A stretch of 64,000 nucleotides of DNA. Origin: Symbiodinium natans (taxonomy: Eukaryota > Sar > Dinophyceae > Suessiales > Symbiodiniaceae). Numbering within the stretch: position 1 is the first letter of the stretch; every line of letters starts with the position of its first letter. This document shows, piece after piece, positions 34,910 to 44,140 of the stretch. The translations under genes and the position numbers were made by a program. The notes below the pieces were generated by a model that saw only the letters and a program-made list of their open reading frames with translations, searched no databases and was not told the origin of the DNA. The DNA lies in NCBI GenBank assembly GCA_905221605.1, contig CAJNDS010000032.1, positions 186,649 to 250,648 of the forward strand, given 5' to 3'.

Positions 34910-34993
34910 GTGCCACATGTGAGAGTCTCGGGGGCCTTTTTGCGAAACGGACTGCGGGCTACATCCTCTTCACTCTGCACCATACAGAGCTCT
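34910..34993 (+). CDS. Possible exon, unknown
   Basis: After TTGCAG the frame reads GATCESLGGLFAKRTAGYIL and then FTLHHTEL. Both other + frames are open here and the donor is unclear. Confidence 0.35.
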
Positions 34994-35152
34994 AGCGACC
35001 ACTGCGCACCCGAAAGCTCACCGCGCATCCTAGCCCTCTTCCTTGTTTATCTTTCAATTTTCAACAGCAAATGTCATGGCAGGTGGTTCCACCAAGTTCA
35101 AGCACCCCTAGGGCCCATCAAACCCTGAACCTCACCACCAACACATGCCCAG

Positions 35153-35257
35153 CAGAGCGCGCAGGCGATTTCAGACGTTCTGACCGCGCCTGGAGGCCTC
35201 GGCTTCTTGAACAAGCCCTCCAAGATCGCAGTGGAAATCGCCAGAGCAGCTTCGCAG
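35153..35257 (+). CDS. Exon, unknown, possible GA donor
   Basis: A 35-codon phase-0 exon after CCCAG. It reads QSAQAISDVLTAPGGLGFLN, then KPSKIAVEIARAASQ. The next bases are GACTAA, so a GA donor or a terminal D-stop must be assumed. Confidence 0.5.
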
Positions 35258-36265
35258 GACTAAATTTAGTTACTGTAAATGTTTTGCAGCGGTGTTCCGC
35301 CTTCGGGGTGCCTTCTAGTTTTGATACCTCTCTTTCAAAGGAAAAAGTCTTGTGAAAGGTCTTCTTAGCTCCCAACTTGCATCTCCCCGAATCTAAGCCT
35401 GTCGACCTTAAGCGCTGAAAGCTACCCTGGAAACCATCAAACACCATGATGCCCCGCAGAGAAAGAGGCAAGGAGGCACGCACACGCACACACACACACA
35501 TACACATACACAAAGCATAAAACTATACCTAGCTACTCCCTTCGCCCTAATATTAAACGCCCCCCCCCCCGCCCAATACAAACTCGAAATGTGTTTTCAT
35601 CATTAGGGGGAGGTTTTTATCCAAATGTCATGTTTGGGGTAAAAAGGGTTCAGGGTCTAGGCTGGGAAGGGAGGCAAGGGAGCTTCAGGATATTTTTTTG
35701 CTTGCGGGTTTTGGGAGCCCTGCACCCACCCCCTAATTCGGAATAGGGTTTAGAAGGCGGGGTCGGTTTTTGCAGGATTTTCCGGAAAGTGTTTTTACAA
35801 TTAGGGGGGGGCGTGGGGGAAGGGATTCTACAAGGCTCGCATCCCAAGAGTCCCCAACGGAGTCCCAACAAAGTCCCCAACGGAGTCCCCAACGTAGTCC
35901 CCAAAAGCTCCCAAAGCCGCCGAGGGGTTTGCGATGCCTGGCCGCAGTACACACCTTTGATATTGAACTGTGTTAAGTTAAGGCCTTAAGCTTCCTTAGG
36001 TTCCACTGGCACTTGAGTCGCTGAGCTCTGCGTCTACGAATCGCAAGGGCTCTAATCGGTTTCAATATGGGTTGCAATGGGGAATGGGTTACAAGCTCAA
36101 GTCCGGGGCAGAAGTAGGCTCCCGGCTTATTGGGATGCCTTCTTCTGGAAACCCAGAATTCGGGACATTTCGGGACCTAGGCTTGCTGCAGAGTTCGACA
36201 ACAACATGCAGACAAGTGCGGAAACGCGCTTAGGTGGGGAGCTCTGAGGTGGATGTCACATGATG
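35258..36265. other. No supported gene
   Basis: A (CA)n-like run lies at about 35480-35512 and a C-run at about 35563. A short GTCCCCAACGGA tandem repeat lies at about 35848-35915. Confidence 0.4.
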
Positions 36266-36835
36266 TGGGGGTTTACGACAATATGGGAACCCTAGAATAT
36301 CGACCCCCATAATTGTAAACGCTTAACGTGCGCCGCCTCGGCAGCCGGGCCGGCCGAAGGGTGGACAGGGAGCCATGGGCGTTTTGTTTTTCTTTTGGGT
36401 GTTTGTGGGTGTGTGTGAGTGCCTGCTGACAGAGCTCGGGTTCTTGCCGGTGTTTTCTGGGTGCTTGCTGAAGGAGGCCAGGGGGCGGGGGTCAGAGGGG
36501 GGAGGGAGCAAGGGCAGAGGGTCTCAAGAGCTCCTGGGAGGGTTTCAAGGAAGTTGGCTGTCCCAGAGGATCCCATGGAAGGGGTCCTGTGAGGAGACCC
36601 AAATCCCAGCACGAATCACAGTTTTTTCACTCCAGCCCCTGTGACAGCGGGTTGCAGCTGCCCCAAGCGACTTGACAGTTTCTCACAGGACGGCGGGCGA
36701 CACTTTTTTTAGTGGGGGGCAAGGGTTGGGCAGGGGGGAAGGAGGACAGAGGCCGAGGCGAACAATAGATTCAATAAAATCCCCTTATTATAAGGACCCC
36801 TTTAATGAGGTACCCCCTAAGATCGTAAACCCCCA
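36266..36835. mobile_element. 570-bp non-autonomous element with terminal inverted repeats
   Basis: The left end TGGGGGTTTACGA (36266-36278) is perfectly inverted at the right end (36823-36835). The second repeat block GGGA/GGACCCCT also matches in inverted orientation, with mismatches. There is no transposase frame. Related left ends lie at 33903 (followed by shared GCGCGCCGCC and GGGGGAAGGAGG blocks to about 34.48 kb) and at about 63585. No clear target duplication is visible. It is probably a MITE-like DNA transposon derivative. Confidence 0.65.
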
Positions 36836-36890
36836 TCTAGGACTTGGAGGGTTCGTGGTTTCAGTAAGTTCATCGTTCGTCACATCGCAG

Positions 36891-36927
36891 GTGGGGCTTC
36901 CCACCTAGTCGAGTCCACCGGACCGAG
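36891..36927 (+). CDS. Possible micro-exon
   Basis: A 37-nt segment between CATCGCAG and GTGAGT that reads GASHLVESTGP. The splice sites are good but it is very short. Confidence 0.3.
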
Positions 36928-38060
36928 GTGAGTACCTGGAGCCCAAAACAGCCTGACGCAACAATCCCTGAAGCTCTGAAAAAACCTTTAAAGCTGGCAA
37001 TGAGTGTGGGCCTTCTAGTGATTCGGAGTGGAACGGGCATTCATTCCTCATTCCTTTAGGCCTTCAGGCACCTTGACATGTTCCGTTGCCATATTCAGTG
37101 TCCTGAAGCGAGCGTAGCGGCGTGGCCTTGCTGGATGCTCGAAGTCCCGTTGAGGCATCCAGGCTGGAGACCAGGACTGTGGCCCTCTGGCGCTGCTTGG
37201 CGTGAGCTGCGCTGTACTTCGACTTTCTGTTCAACCGTCAAGTGGCAATTGAACGACAGAACGTTGGAGCCGAGTGATACTTGTGATTCGCAGGTTGGGG
37301 TACTGTGGAGTTTGTGGACCTGCTTCATTAGCACGTCAGCGCTGGTCACGCGCGGTCCACAATCATCTCGCTAGTGGACGGTTCTTCCTCCGAGATTGAT
37401 CTGCGTCGATGGTCTTGATCGGTTGTAGGAATTCATAAAGTATCTTCAACTGCTTGCAGTGCAGGCCGCAGGCCTGCGACAATGGGCCTGGAGGATTCCC
37501 CAAACAACGCTACCCTACTTCAACCGATGCCCAAAAAACCTGCTTAGGTTGAGAGTGAGTTTGCATGTCTGGCCTGTGTTTTGAACACAACACGCAGTAA
37601 AATAAAAGCGGCAAGTACCCACAAGGATGCGTAAATCTGCCCAGCAAGCGCTGCTAAAGCTGCTAAGGTATGGCTTGGCTCGGATGTTCTGCGACTTGCA
37701 CTGCATCCGCAATGTCGTCAAGCCACGAGGCTGCACATCAACCACACCTTGACAGATGGATCGTGTCGACCCCTGATCGAAATTCCAGAGATATTCACCT
37801 TCCAGCCAGATCCCTGAATCATGCCAGGGTTCCAGAAAGCTCTCATCGTCCTACGCCTCAAGCCTGAAGCCCAAGCCTAGGATGCGCGCGACACCCCCCC
37901 CCAAAGAAGACTCCCTGAAAAGATGCTGGTCCAACCTTCGCTTAGACCATGCCCAAGTGGTCCTTCTAAGGGAAACCAAAAGGAAGCCTTCAACCTTGAC
38001 TCGTCGGACTTTTCCCGGACTCTTTCCGGACTCTACGGACTAAAACCCGAAAGCCTCCAG

Positions 38061-38142
38061 CGTGCCGAGGCAGGGCGATGCGGCCATCCTCTCCAGCTTG
38101 CAGCAGGGTGTCGAATTTCTCCAAACTGAAATGATCCTTGCC
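38061..38142 (+). CDS. Exon, helical
   Basis: After CTCCAG the frame reads VPRQGDAAILSSLQQGVEFL and then QTEMILA, followed by an in-frame TAG just before a GTTAGT. It could be a terminal exon, or the donor may lie earlier. Confidence 0.45.
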
Positions 38143-38577
38143 TAGGTTAGTGAGGTGAAAGGAATGCGGTTGTGGGTTTGTTTGGTGTCTGGCGATTTTG
38201 CACAAGGAGGGTGAAGGCCTTGTGCCCAGGCAGACAGAGAAAAGGCAGACAAGTTGGTCCGTTTTGTGTTCACCGTCGGCCTTTGACGACTTGGGGCCGA
38301 GAGGGTCCTTTAGAACTTGTAAGAGTCGGGTTTAGGGTTTAGGGTATACCCACTGTGTCCCTGAGTATGACAAGCTGAAAGTTCTTAGCATTGCACTAAA
38401 TGACAGATACCGACACCCGCAACGTATGTTCCCTAAATGAGTCCTCCATGCAGGTATGCAAGAAGGGACGCCCCTGGACCACGAAGCTGTGCATGCCCCA
38501 TCATGCACTCGAAATCTTGCAGTCACGTGGCCATACACCTGAAGCCTCAAGACTTGCCCGGCGCAAGATGCAGACAG

Positions 38578-38674
38578 ATAAGGCGGACACTGTTCTACGT
38601 CTATTTCAGAAACTTGGGCGCAGACTCCACAGCAAGCCTCCTGCAGCAGACACCTGGCAACCTGGACGATCTCG
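38578..38674 (+). CDS. Exon, unknown
   Basis: Between AGACAG and GTTTTG it reads IRRTLFYVYFRNLGADSTAS and then LLQQTPGNLDDL. The hydrophobic/aromatic start and GC-ending codons are consistent with coding. Confidence 0.5.
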
Positions 38675-38757
38675 GTTTTGAATGTGTGGTTGTTGGATAA
38701 CTTGAGTCAAGTCTACAGCAGGCAAGTGCCTGATAGATGGGCACCAAAAGGGAGCAG

Positions 38758-38865
38758 TGATGAAGGCTGCGCGCGCGCGGTGTGTGCGAGTGTGCGGAGA
38801 AGGCTTCAGTCAGAGAGGGTTTCACATGCCTTGCATGGCATCGCTGCCCGAGGAAGTGCGCACAG
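38758..38865 (+). CDS. Exon, cysteine-containing
   Basis: After GAGCAG the frame reads MKAARARCVRVCGEGFSQRG and then FHMPCMASLPEEVRT, ending at GTAACG. It has three cysteines. Confidence 0.45.
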
Positions 38866-40860
38866 GTAACGGTATCTTGCTTGCTGTTCCTCAGAGCGTA
38901 GCAACAGTTGACGCGTTCCCTATGAAACGCCCTCAGGCTCCCTCGAACGATCAGAAGCTGCCCGGTCAGGACAAGCGAGATCCGCTCCGGCATTGCCAGA
39001 GACGTGCAGGAGATGCACTCCATGCTTCAGGCCAAATCTCCTTGCAGGGCTTTGGAAGGAACCGATCGCCATCCCTATTGTCGCCCCTGTGCCCTGTGCC
39101 AGTCCTGAACCCTAAATTTGCCCATATTTGCCCTAAATGCATAAATACAGACTTGCAAATCCGCAAGCCTAGCAGCAGAGAGTTGGACGACAACTTGACA
39201 GTTGTGTTGTACCGCCCCTGCTTCTGAAAAACGCCGAGTCTCTGTCAGTGCAAGCTGAGGCTAGAAACAGTGCGGAAGTAAGACCAAGCAAAGCCGAGTT
39301 GAAGCTTAAACCTATAGGCTATAGGCCGAAGCAGGGCCAATACAAAAGCTACGATTTGTTTCAGAGGGAAGGGCGCCTGCAAGAAGTGCTGCAGCGGCCC
39401 AGGGGAGGGAGGGCGCGGGGGGGAGGAGGAGGAATTCATCAGTTTTCCGGAACACTGCTTAAAGAACCTGTGCTGTTGTTTGCTGTGTCACCGCGTAGCT
39501 AAGCTCTTAAAACCACTGCCATGTTTTAATTTGCTCTGCCACTCCAGGACCAGATGGCCCTGCATAGAAGTGGCTGAAAGGAGCAATTGAATTTCGGGCA
39601 GCCCCCTGCCCGACAGCGCACGTAAGTGCATCAGAACGGGACTAAACCACACCCCAGATCAGCATGAGCAAGAAGATGCAAGCGGGGGCGGGCCCAGCGG
39701 AGGGCGTGCCGCAACACCAAAACATTCCTGAGGCTCTGGGTGGTTTGGTCACATCGGCGCATGGGGCTGGCAACGGTACAGGAACAAGAACCGCCCAATG
39801 GCCCAATGGCATGCTTCGAATGGAAGGCGCGAGCGAACATGGAAGGAGCCAAAACATCGAAAACAAGAAGCACCCGTATAGCAACTTATCGCACCGTTGC
39901 CAACTGTTGCCACCATGTTCTGTCGTTTCAGGCCGACCTGCGCCCATCCGCAGAGACGGCTGCCCACCGTGCAATCCGAACCTTCACCACGGCAACACGA
40001 GATCCTCGCAGAGAGTTTGTCAGTCTCCTGCGCAGTCCCACAAGAGTCACCTTAAGAACGAAGGAAGGCCTACAAGACCGCCGGACGAACGCAACGTCGA
40101 CACTGCAGCCCCCTCCTTGGTGCCGATTGTGTCAAGTTAAGTTGAGTCGGTTGACAAAGATTACCCTGAGGGACCTTCCTCGCTACGCTCAGGTTCATTT
40201 CGCAGAAGGTATCCGCGCTGCATGCCACCATGAAGTGTCAAGGCTGAAGCTCTATATATATATATATATAGACTTGACGCCCATGCCTCATACCCGAACA
40301 GCTTGACAGCCTTTAAACTTTAAGCCCTAAACCTGAAAAGCTCTCCCAACCCCTTACCCTTCTCCGAACAATAAGCTCCTCCAAACCCCCCCACCTAACC
40401 CTCAAGCCGGCCAAACCTTACCCCCCCCCCCCCGGCCAGACCCAAACTCCTGAAACCCTGGAAACCCTATGGACTATACACCTTAAAGCTCTCAAGCCCT
40501 AAACCCCAACTCCTAAACACACCTGAAACAGTCCCAGATTGGTTACGAAACTGCGGTCCCTTGTCAATGGTCCCCAAGATGGCACAAGATAGCACCCGTA
40601 TAGGACTCAGTACCCTAAACCCGACAAAGCTAGATGTTCTCTGCCTCATTGGGTGCTGGGGCTGGGGATGACTCCTGCGCCTGACAGGAACCCCAGTGGA
40701 ACCCCCGCCCCCTTCATGATATCCCCACCCTGGTCCGTGTTCGCCAACTGCGAAATGGGTCTCCGTATGCGCCAAATGGGAAACACTTTTTAGACCCCCC
40801 CCCCAAAAGAAAGAAGAAGACTGTGGAAAAGTTGGTTCTGAGACTCGCCCCCCGCTCTCC
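38866..40860. other. No supported exon; one long unrecognised frame
   Basis: A 188-codon + frame at 39740-40306 is open but has no motif and overlaps open frames in other registers. (AT)n occurs at about 40252-40270. A C-rich telomere-like tract covers about 40310-40520, with C-runs at 40422 and 40797. A possible helical exon reading EIRSGIARDVQEMHSMLQ lies at about 38967-39020. Confidence 0.35.
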
Positions 40861-41101
40861 TAGGGGCTATGCCGTTTTATCAACTTGTCTTTCTGAATCA
40901 TTATCACGTTTTGTTGTCATCTTATTCACATTTTTCGTGTAAAATATGGCTAAATTTGAACGTAATTTATATAGAATTACCTTCTTCATTTCCACAGTAC
41001 CGCCCCTTAAACATTTTTACACAAATGTTCACAATTTTTTATTTTCCAAAAAACTCAAGCCCCAGTTACCTCATTCATTTTCTCAAATTTTGAAATCAGT
41101 T

Positions 41102-41235
41102 TTAGGCATCTCTAACGTTAAAATTGTCTAGGGCTTTTGTTCTTTCAATAGTTTTTTCAAATATACATTTTTCTGTATCTGTTCCGTTATTTTTAATTCA
41201 CCTTCTACTTCGTTTTTAGAATTACTCCTCTGTTT
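41102..41235 (-). pseudogene. Coiled-coil-like frame in AT-rich island
   Basis: On the minus strand, KNEVEGELKITEQIQKNVYL followed by KKLLKEQKP is rich in K/E/L with heptad-like spacing. Stops interrupt both sides. It may be the C-terminal part of the zinc-finger gene fragment upstream of it on the same strand. Confidence 0.35.
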
Positions 41236-41448
41236 CATTCTCAATTTTTCAAAAATGATTAAAATGTTTATCAAAATTTGTCATCGCCTTATTCGGTTTT
41301 TTTCTGTTCATTTTGTATTAAGCTTCTGGCGGGGGCTAGGTATAGTTTTATGTATATTTGTATGCGCAGGTTTTATTGTAGGTTTTCTGTGGTGGCCTGT
41401 CTACATTTAGTTTTTTCTGCTAATATTCTTATGAATGCTTGTGATTTC

Positions 41449-41696
41449 TTATGTTTGCTGATGTCTAAACGTTTCATTGTGTTGTGCTTGTCTATGTTTA
41501 TGAAGTTGACATTTACAATATGAACACTCAATGTATTCATTCGTGTACTACTTTTGTAATTCTTTCACTTCTTCTTTATGCTCTTGATAATAGTTTTTGT
41601 TGTATTCACTTATTTTGTTTTGGTTGTTCTTCTATACCTCCATCTATGATTTAAGCATTGATTACATTCATAACAATCAGGGTTATCTATTTCCAT
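41449..41696 (-). pseudogene. Virus-like K/E-rich zinc-finger protein fragment
   Basis: Reading the minus strand from 41696 (MEIDNPDCYECNQCL), a frame change then gives SEYNKNYYQEHKEEVKELQK, a stop, and IECSYCKCQLHKHRQAQHNE. The tail is C-x2-C...H-x3-H-like. Repeats of YN-K-x-YYxxHKEE followed by a CxC/CxxC-H-H finger are common in giant-virus and virus-like-element proteins. Here the frame is broken by one internal stop and at least one frameshift. Confidence 0.55.
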
Positions 41697-41814
41697 GAAC
41701 CAGCTACACCGCATTTACTACAGTTTTCAAGAAGTTCATTTTGCATACATTCTTGAGGGAACATTTCTTTAAGACAAATTTTTTACCAATAAAACCCCAC
41801 AGGTGCTGTTCACA

Positions 41815-41945
41815 TAATCCCGCGGGTGCCATTCACATAAACCGCAGATGCAGTTCACAATGCCCGAGAGTAGCACTCACAAAACACGAGAGTAGCACTC
41901 ACAAAAACCCGAGAGTAGCACTCACAAATTCTGTGAGTGGTGCGC
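41815..41945. repeat. Tandem repeat, unit about 29-30 bp, in the island
   Basis: CCCGAGAGTAGCACTCACAA is repeated three times with small changes at about 41860-41930, preceded by two more diverged GGTGCCATTCACATAA-type units. Confidence 0.8.
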
Positions 41946-42030
41946 CCCCATGCTACCCCCTAGAAGGGCTAGCGGCCCACATGTAAAAGGAAGCCACCCG
42001 TGTAGGGTATGGAGAGCCCCAGCCCTGAAC
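41940..42030. repeat. GC-rich module A in AT-rich island
   Basis: It contains AGGGTATGGAGAGCCCCAGC within a 23-nt block (42003-42025) identical to 43181-43203, preceded by a related AAAAGGAAGCC segment. It is a GC-rich spacer between AT-rich broken genes. Confidence 0.85.
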
Positions 42031-42212
42031 ATGAAATGTACTTAAAGACATTTTGCCATTATCATTATATAATGTTTTTGTCAACAATAGAACAAGAAGA
42101 ACTTATTAATGAATTCTGAAATGTGATAGAGACGAAATCAATTATTAAAAAAAAGTGAGCATGTGCAAAAAGTGTAAGTTTTAACCAGCAGAATATGAGT
42201 TTATATAAGTAA

Positions 42213-42389
42213 AATATGCCTGATAATATTGTGAAACATGTTTGTAAATATAATTATGAAGAATGTAAAGTGTGTAAAACTTTAAAAGGGTTGAAAGGTA
42301 TTGTTTATGATGGTAGTATGAGCCCAAATGCCGACTTTTGTGACTCGGGAAACCCATTCAAAGTTCAAAAGGATCTTGAGATTGTTTAG
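42213..42389 (+). pseudogene. Cysteine-containing fragment in the island
   Basis: A 57-codon frame (MPDNIVKHVCKYNYEECKVC...) ending in TAG. The codon use is AT-ending, unlike host exons. The C-x6-C-x2-C spacing hints at a metal-binding segment. It is followed at about 42435-42600 by an interrupted frame containing NTHCMNQFENVKQLKIDT and YYVKLNPSLAFEKA. Confidence 0.35.
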
Positions 42390-42669
42390 ACACAAGTTTT
42401 GTTGCCACTCGAAACTTCTCGCCTTCAAAAAGTTGCATTTTCATGCAATACACATTGTATGAACCAGTTTGAAAATGTGAAGCAGTTGAAAATAGACACA
42501 ATATAGAAGAATATGAACCAGCCAAACTAAACTCGAACATATTACTATGTCAAATTAAATCCATCTCTTGCATTTGAGAAGGCATTATGAGTGTTGAAAA
42601 GGAAAAAGTGTATTAACAGACGAAGAAACTTGTTTATAATAGTGAATTCTACAATGGTGTTAAATCACT

Positions 42670-42882
42670 ATATGATACTTCATTTTAATTTGATGAAAAA
42701 GTACCGAAATTTTACACCAAACAACGAAACAGCATGATATTTCAATATGACAAAAATGTAGAGAAAAGGAACAATACAAAGAGGAAATTTGTCGATCATC
42801 TTGTAAGACAAATGCATAAAGCTGAAACTGTAATTTATACAATTCTAGAATACACATACCCCAGGGAAGCATTTAACAAATG
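42670..42882 (+). pseudogene. Broken frame in the island
   Basis: After an in-frame TAA at about 42680 a frame reads EKVPKFYTKQRNSMIFQYDK and continues to TILEYTYPREAFNK-stop. It overlaps the next ATG (42880) by a few bases. No family was recognised. Confidence 0.35.
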
Positions 42883-43120
42883 AAATCTAAATTGTGTTCA
42901 AATGAAAGTAATATATGGCTTATTAAACGAATAGCACAAGCACATCTTGAAGATGGTTATTCATTTGAAAGATGTATGGATGCAAGATATCCTTATTTAC
43001 CTACGGTAGAATATAAGAAACAAAAGCCAGTAATAGAGGACAACGGTTATATCAATAGTGTAGATGACTTTCTAACACGAACATTCATTCTCATATTATC
43101 TTACAATACGATTGTTAACC
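42880..43120 (+). pseudogene. AT-rich ORF in the island, unrecognised
   Basis: An 80-codon frame reads MKSKLCSNESNIWLIKRIAQ, then ERCMDARYPYLPTVEYKKQK, then a segment rich in I/L. Codons are AT-ending. It runs into GC-rich module B, so the true C-terminus is lost. It is probably viral-like by context only. Confidence 0.4.
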
Positions 43121-43235
43121 GACACACCAGCCCAGCCCCGCCGAGCCACACACCCCTCTACTTAAAGGGAAGCCCTCTTATAGGGTATGGAGAGCCCCAG
43201 CCCCACCAGGGAGCAAACAACTACTTAAAAGAAAA
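43120..43235. repeat. GC-rich module B in AT-rich island
   Basis: The second copy of the 23-nt block lies at 43181-43203, preceded by CTTAAAGGGAAGCC, with CTTAAA flanking it on both sides. It overlaps the 3' end of the 42880-43242 open frame, whose P/S-rich tail is therefore not native coding. Confidence 0.85.
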
Positions 43236-43388
43236 TCTATAGTATAGTAATATGGATATGAATCGACAAAATCTGTAACGAAATAAGTGTTAAACAGTGA
43301 TGTAGGTAAAATATAAACATGCAAAGACGGTAAACAATTACAAAAAGTCGCTATAGATAATAAACTTTATTAAAGAATACCTATATAA

Positions 43389-43541
43389 TCCATCAAAAGA
43401 TTTTGCAGGAGACTCATAAATGAACTGGAACAAGTAGAAAACACACCAGGTTATAAACGTTTTAACATTTTTGTTAGTGCAACTACGGGCATAGCAGTAG
43501 GAGAGGCTTTGAAACCACATGATTCATCAACATTCAGAGCT
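43389..43541 (+). pseudogene. PIF1-like helicase fragment
   Basis: One frame reads RRLINELEQVENTPGYKRFN and then IFVSATTGIAVGEALKP, ending in a stop. The hydrophobic-x-(T/S)-A-T-T-G-I-A segment followed by an L/K-x-x-x-S/T-x-R-A element fits helicase motif Ia of PIF1-type SF1 helicases, which are found in many DNA viruses and virus-like transposons. The Walker A region upstream was not found intact. Short and broken. Confidence 0.45.
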
Positions 43542-43660
43542 TAAAAGCTTATGCTAACACACATGCCATAACAAATATTTAAAGAATAGGCTATGCAGGA
43601 TTATCACTATCACACATATTGCAAAACATCTAGGTTAAATGAATATTTCAACAAAAAAGT

Positions 43661-44125
43661 ATGAAATTATTAGTTGATGTGTGCGTTGAGGTCAAGCATC
43701 TAGAAGATGAAGGCAAAGGTTTTGTAGCCAGTGTTCGTTCAAGACGATATAATATATTAAATGAAGAAGACGTATACAGAGCAATGAATAAAGATGGCAT
43801 CAGGTATATGGAAATTAGCGTAGAAACAAGAAATTTTATAGGTCTGAATTAAAGTTGAATAAAATAGAAACATTTCATTATGATAAGTATGACCCGACAA
43901 GAGCAGGTCAATTTATTGAATTGCCTAGATGGATTGCTTTAAAAAGGCTTGTATTAACATCAACAAAATGATGACTTTTGTTTTAAATACTGTGGTTTAT
44001 GCAATGTTTTGAGTTATCTAAAATTATAACCCAGAACGATTGTGCAAATACAAACCCTTTGAAAATGATAGTATAATTAAATGGGAAGGTGTTAGTTTTC
44101 CTACTTCTAAATCCCAACTATATCA
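43661..44125 (+). pseudogene. Polinton/viral polymerase-region signature, frameshifted
   Basis: It starts as a 63-codon frame (MKLLVDVCVEVKHLEDEGKG...). At the stop (43850-43852) the next frame gives YDPTRAGQFIELPRWIALK. A further shift gives KKACINI, and another gives DDFCFKYCGLC. NPERLCKYKPFENDSIIKWE then follows at about 44035. Together these match, in order, a signature I remember from proteins preceding the protein-primed DNA polymerase B of Maverick/Polinton-like elements and related viruses (YDPxRAGxxIxLPxWIxxKKACINIKNxDDxCFxYC...HPERxxxYKPxExxxxxxGxxFP). At least three frame changes make it non-functional. Confidence 0.6.
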
Positions 44126-44140
44126 AGTCTGCTTGAATTG

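Larger units (their letters stand above)
40861..44140. mobile_element. AT-rich virus/Polinton-like insertion, decayed
   Basis: A block of roughly 3.3 kb is abruptly AT-rich, whereas both flanks are about half GC. Its broken reading frames resemble giant-virus or Polinton/Maverick-type genes: a minus-strand KEEV-type zinc-finger protein (41449-41696), a helicase-like fragment (43389-43541) and a polymerase-region signature (43661-44125). All are broken by stops or frameshifts, so the insertion is an old relic. No terminal inverted repeat or target duplication was recognised, so the limits are set by composition. The presumed source is a dsDNA virus or virus-like transposon of a protist host; this is inference from remembered family signatures. 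Confidence 0.65.

Noticed and set aside
39740-40306. 188-codon + frame as a gene
   Set aside because: No motif, overlapping open frames in other registers, ends in an AT microsatellite.
41815-41945. CRISPR array
   Set aside because: Only three or so diverged units with no unique spacers, in a eukaryotic context.
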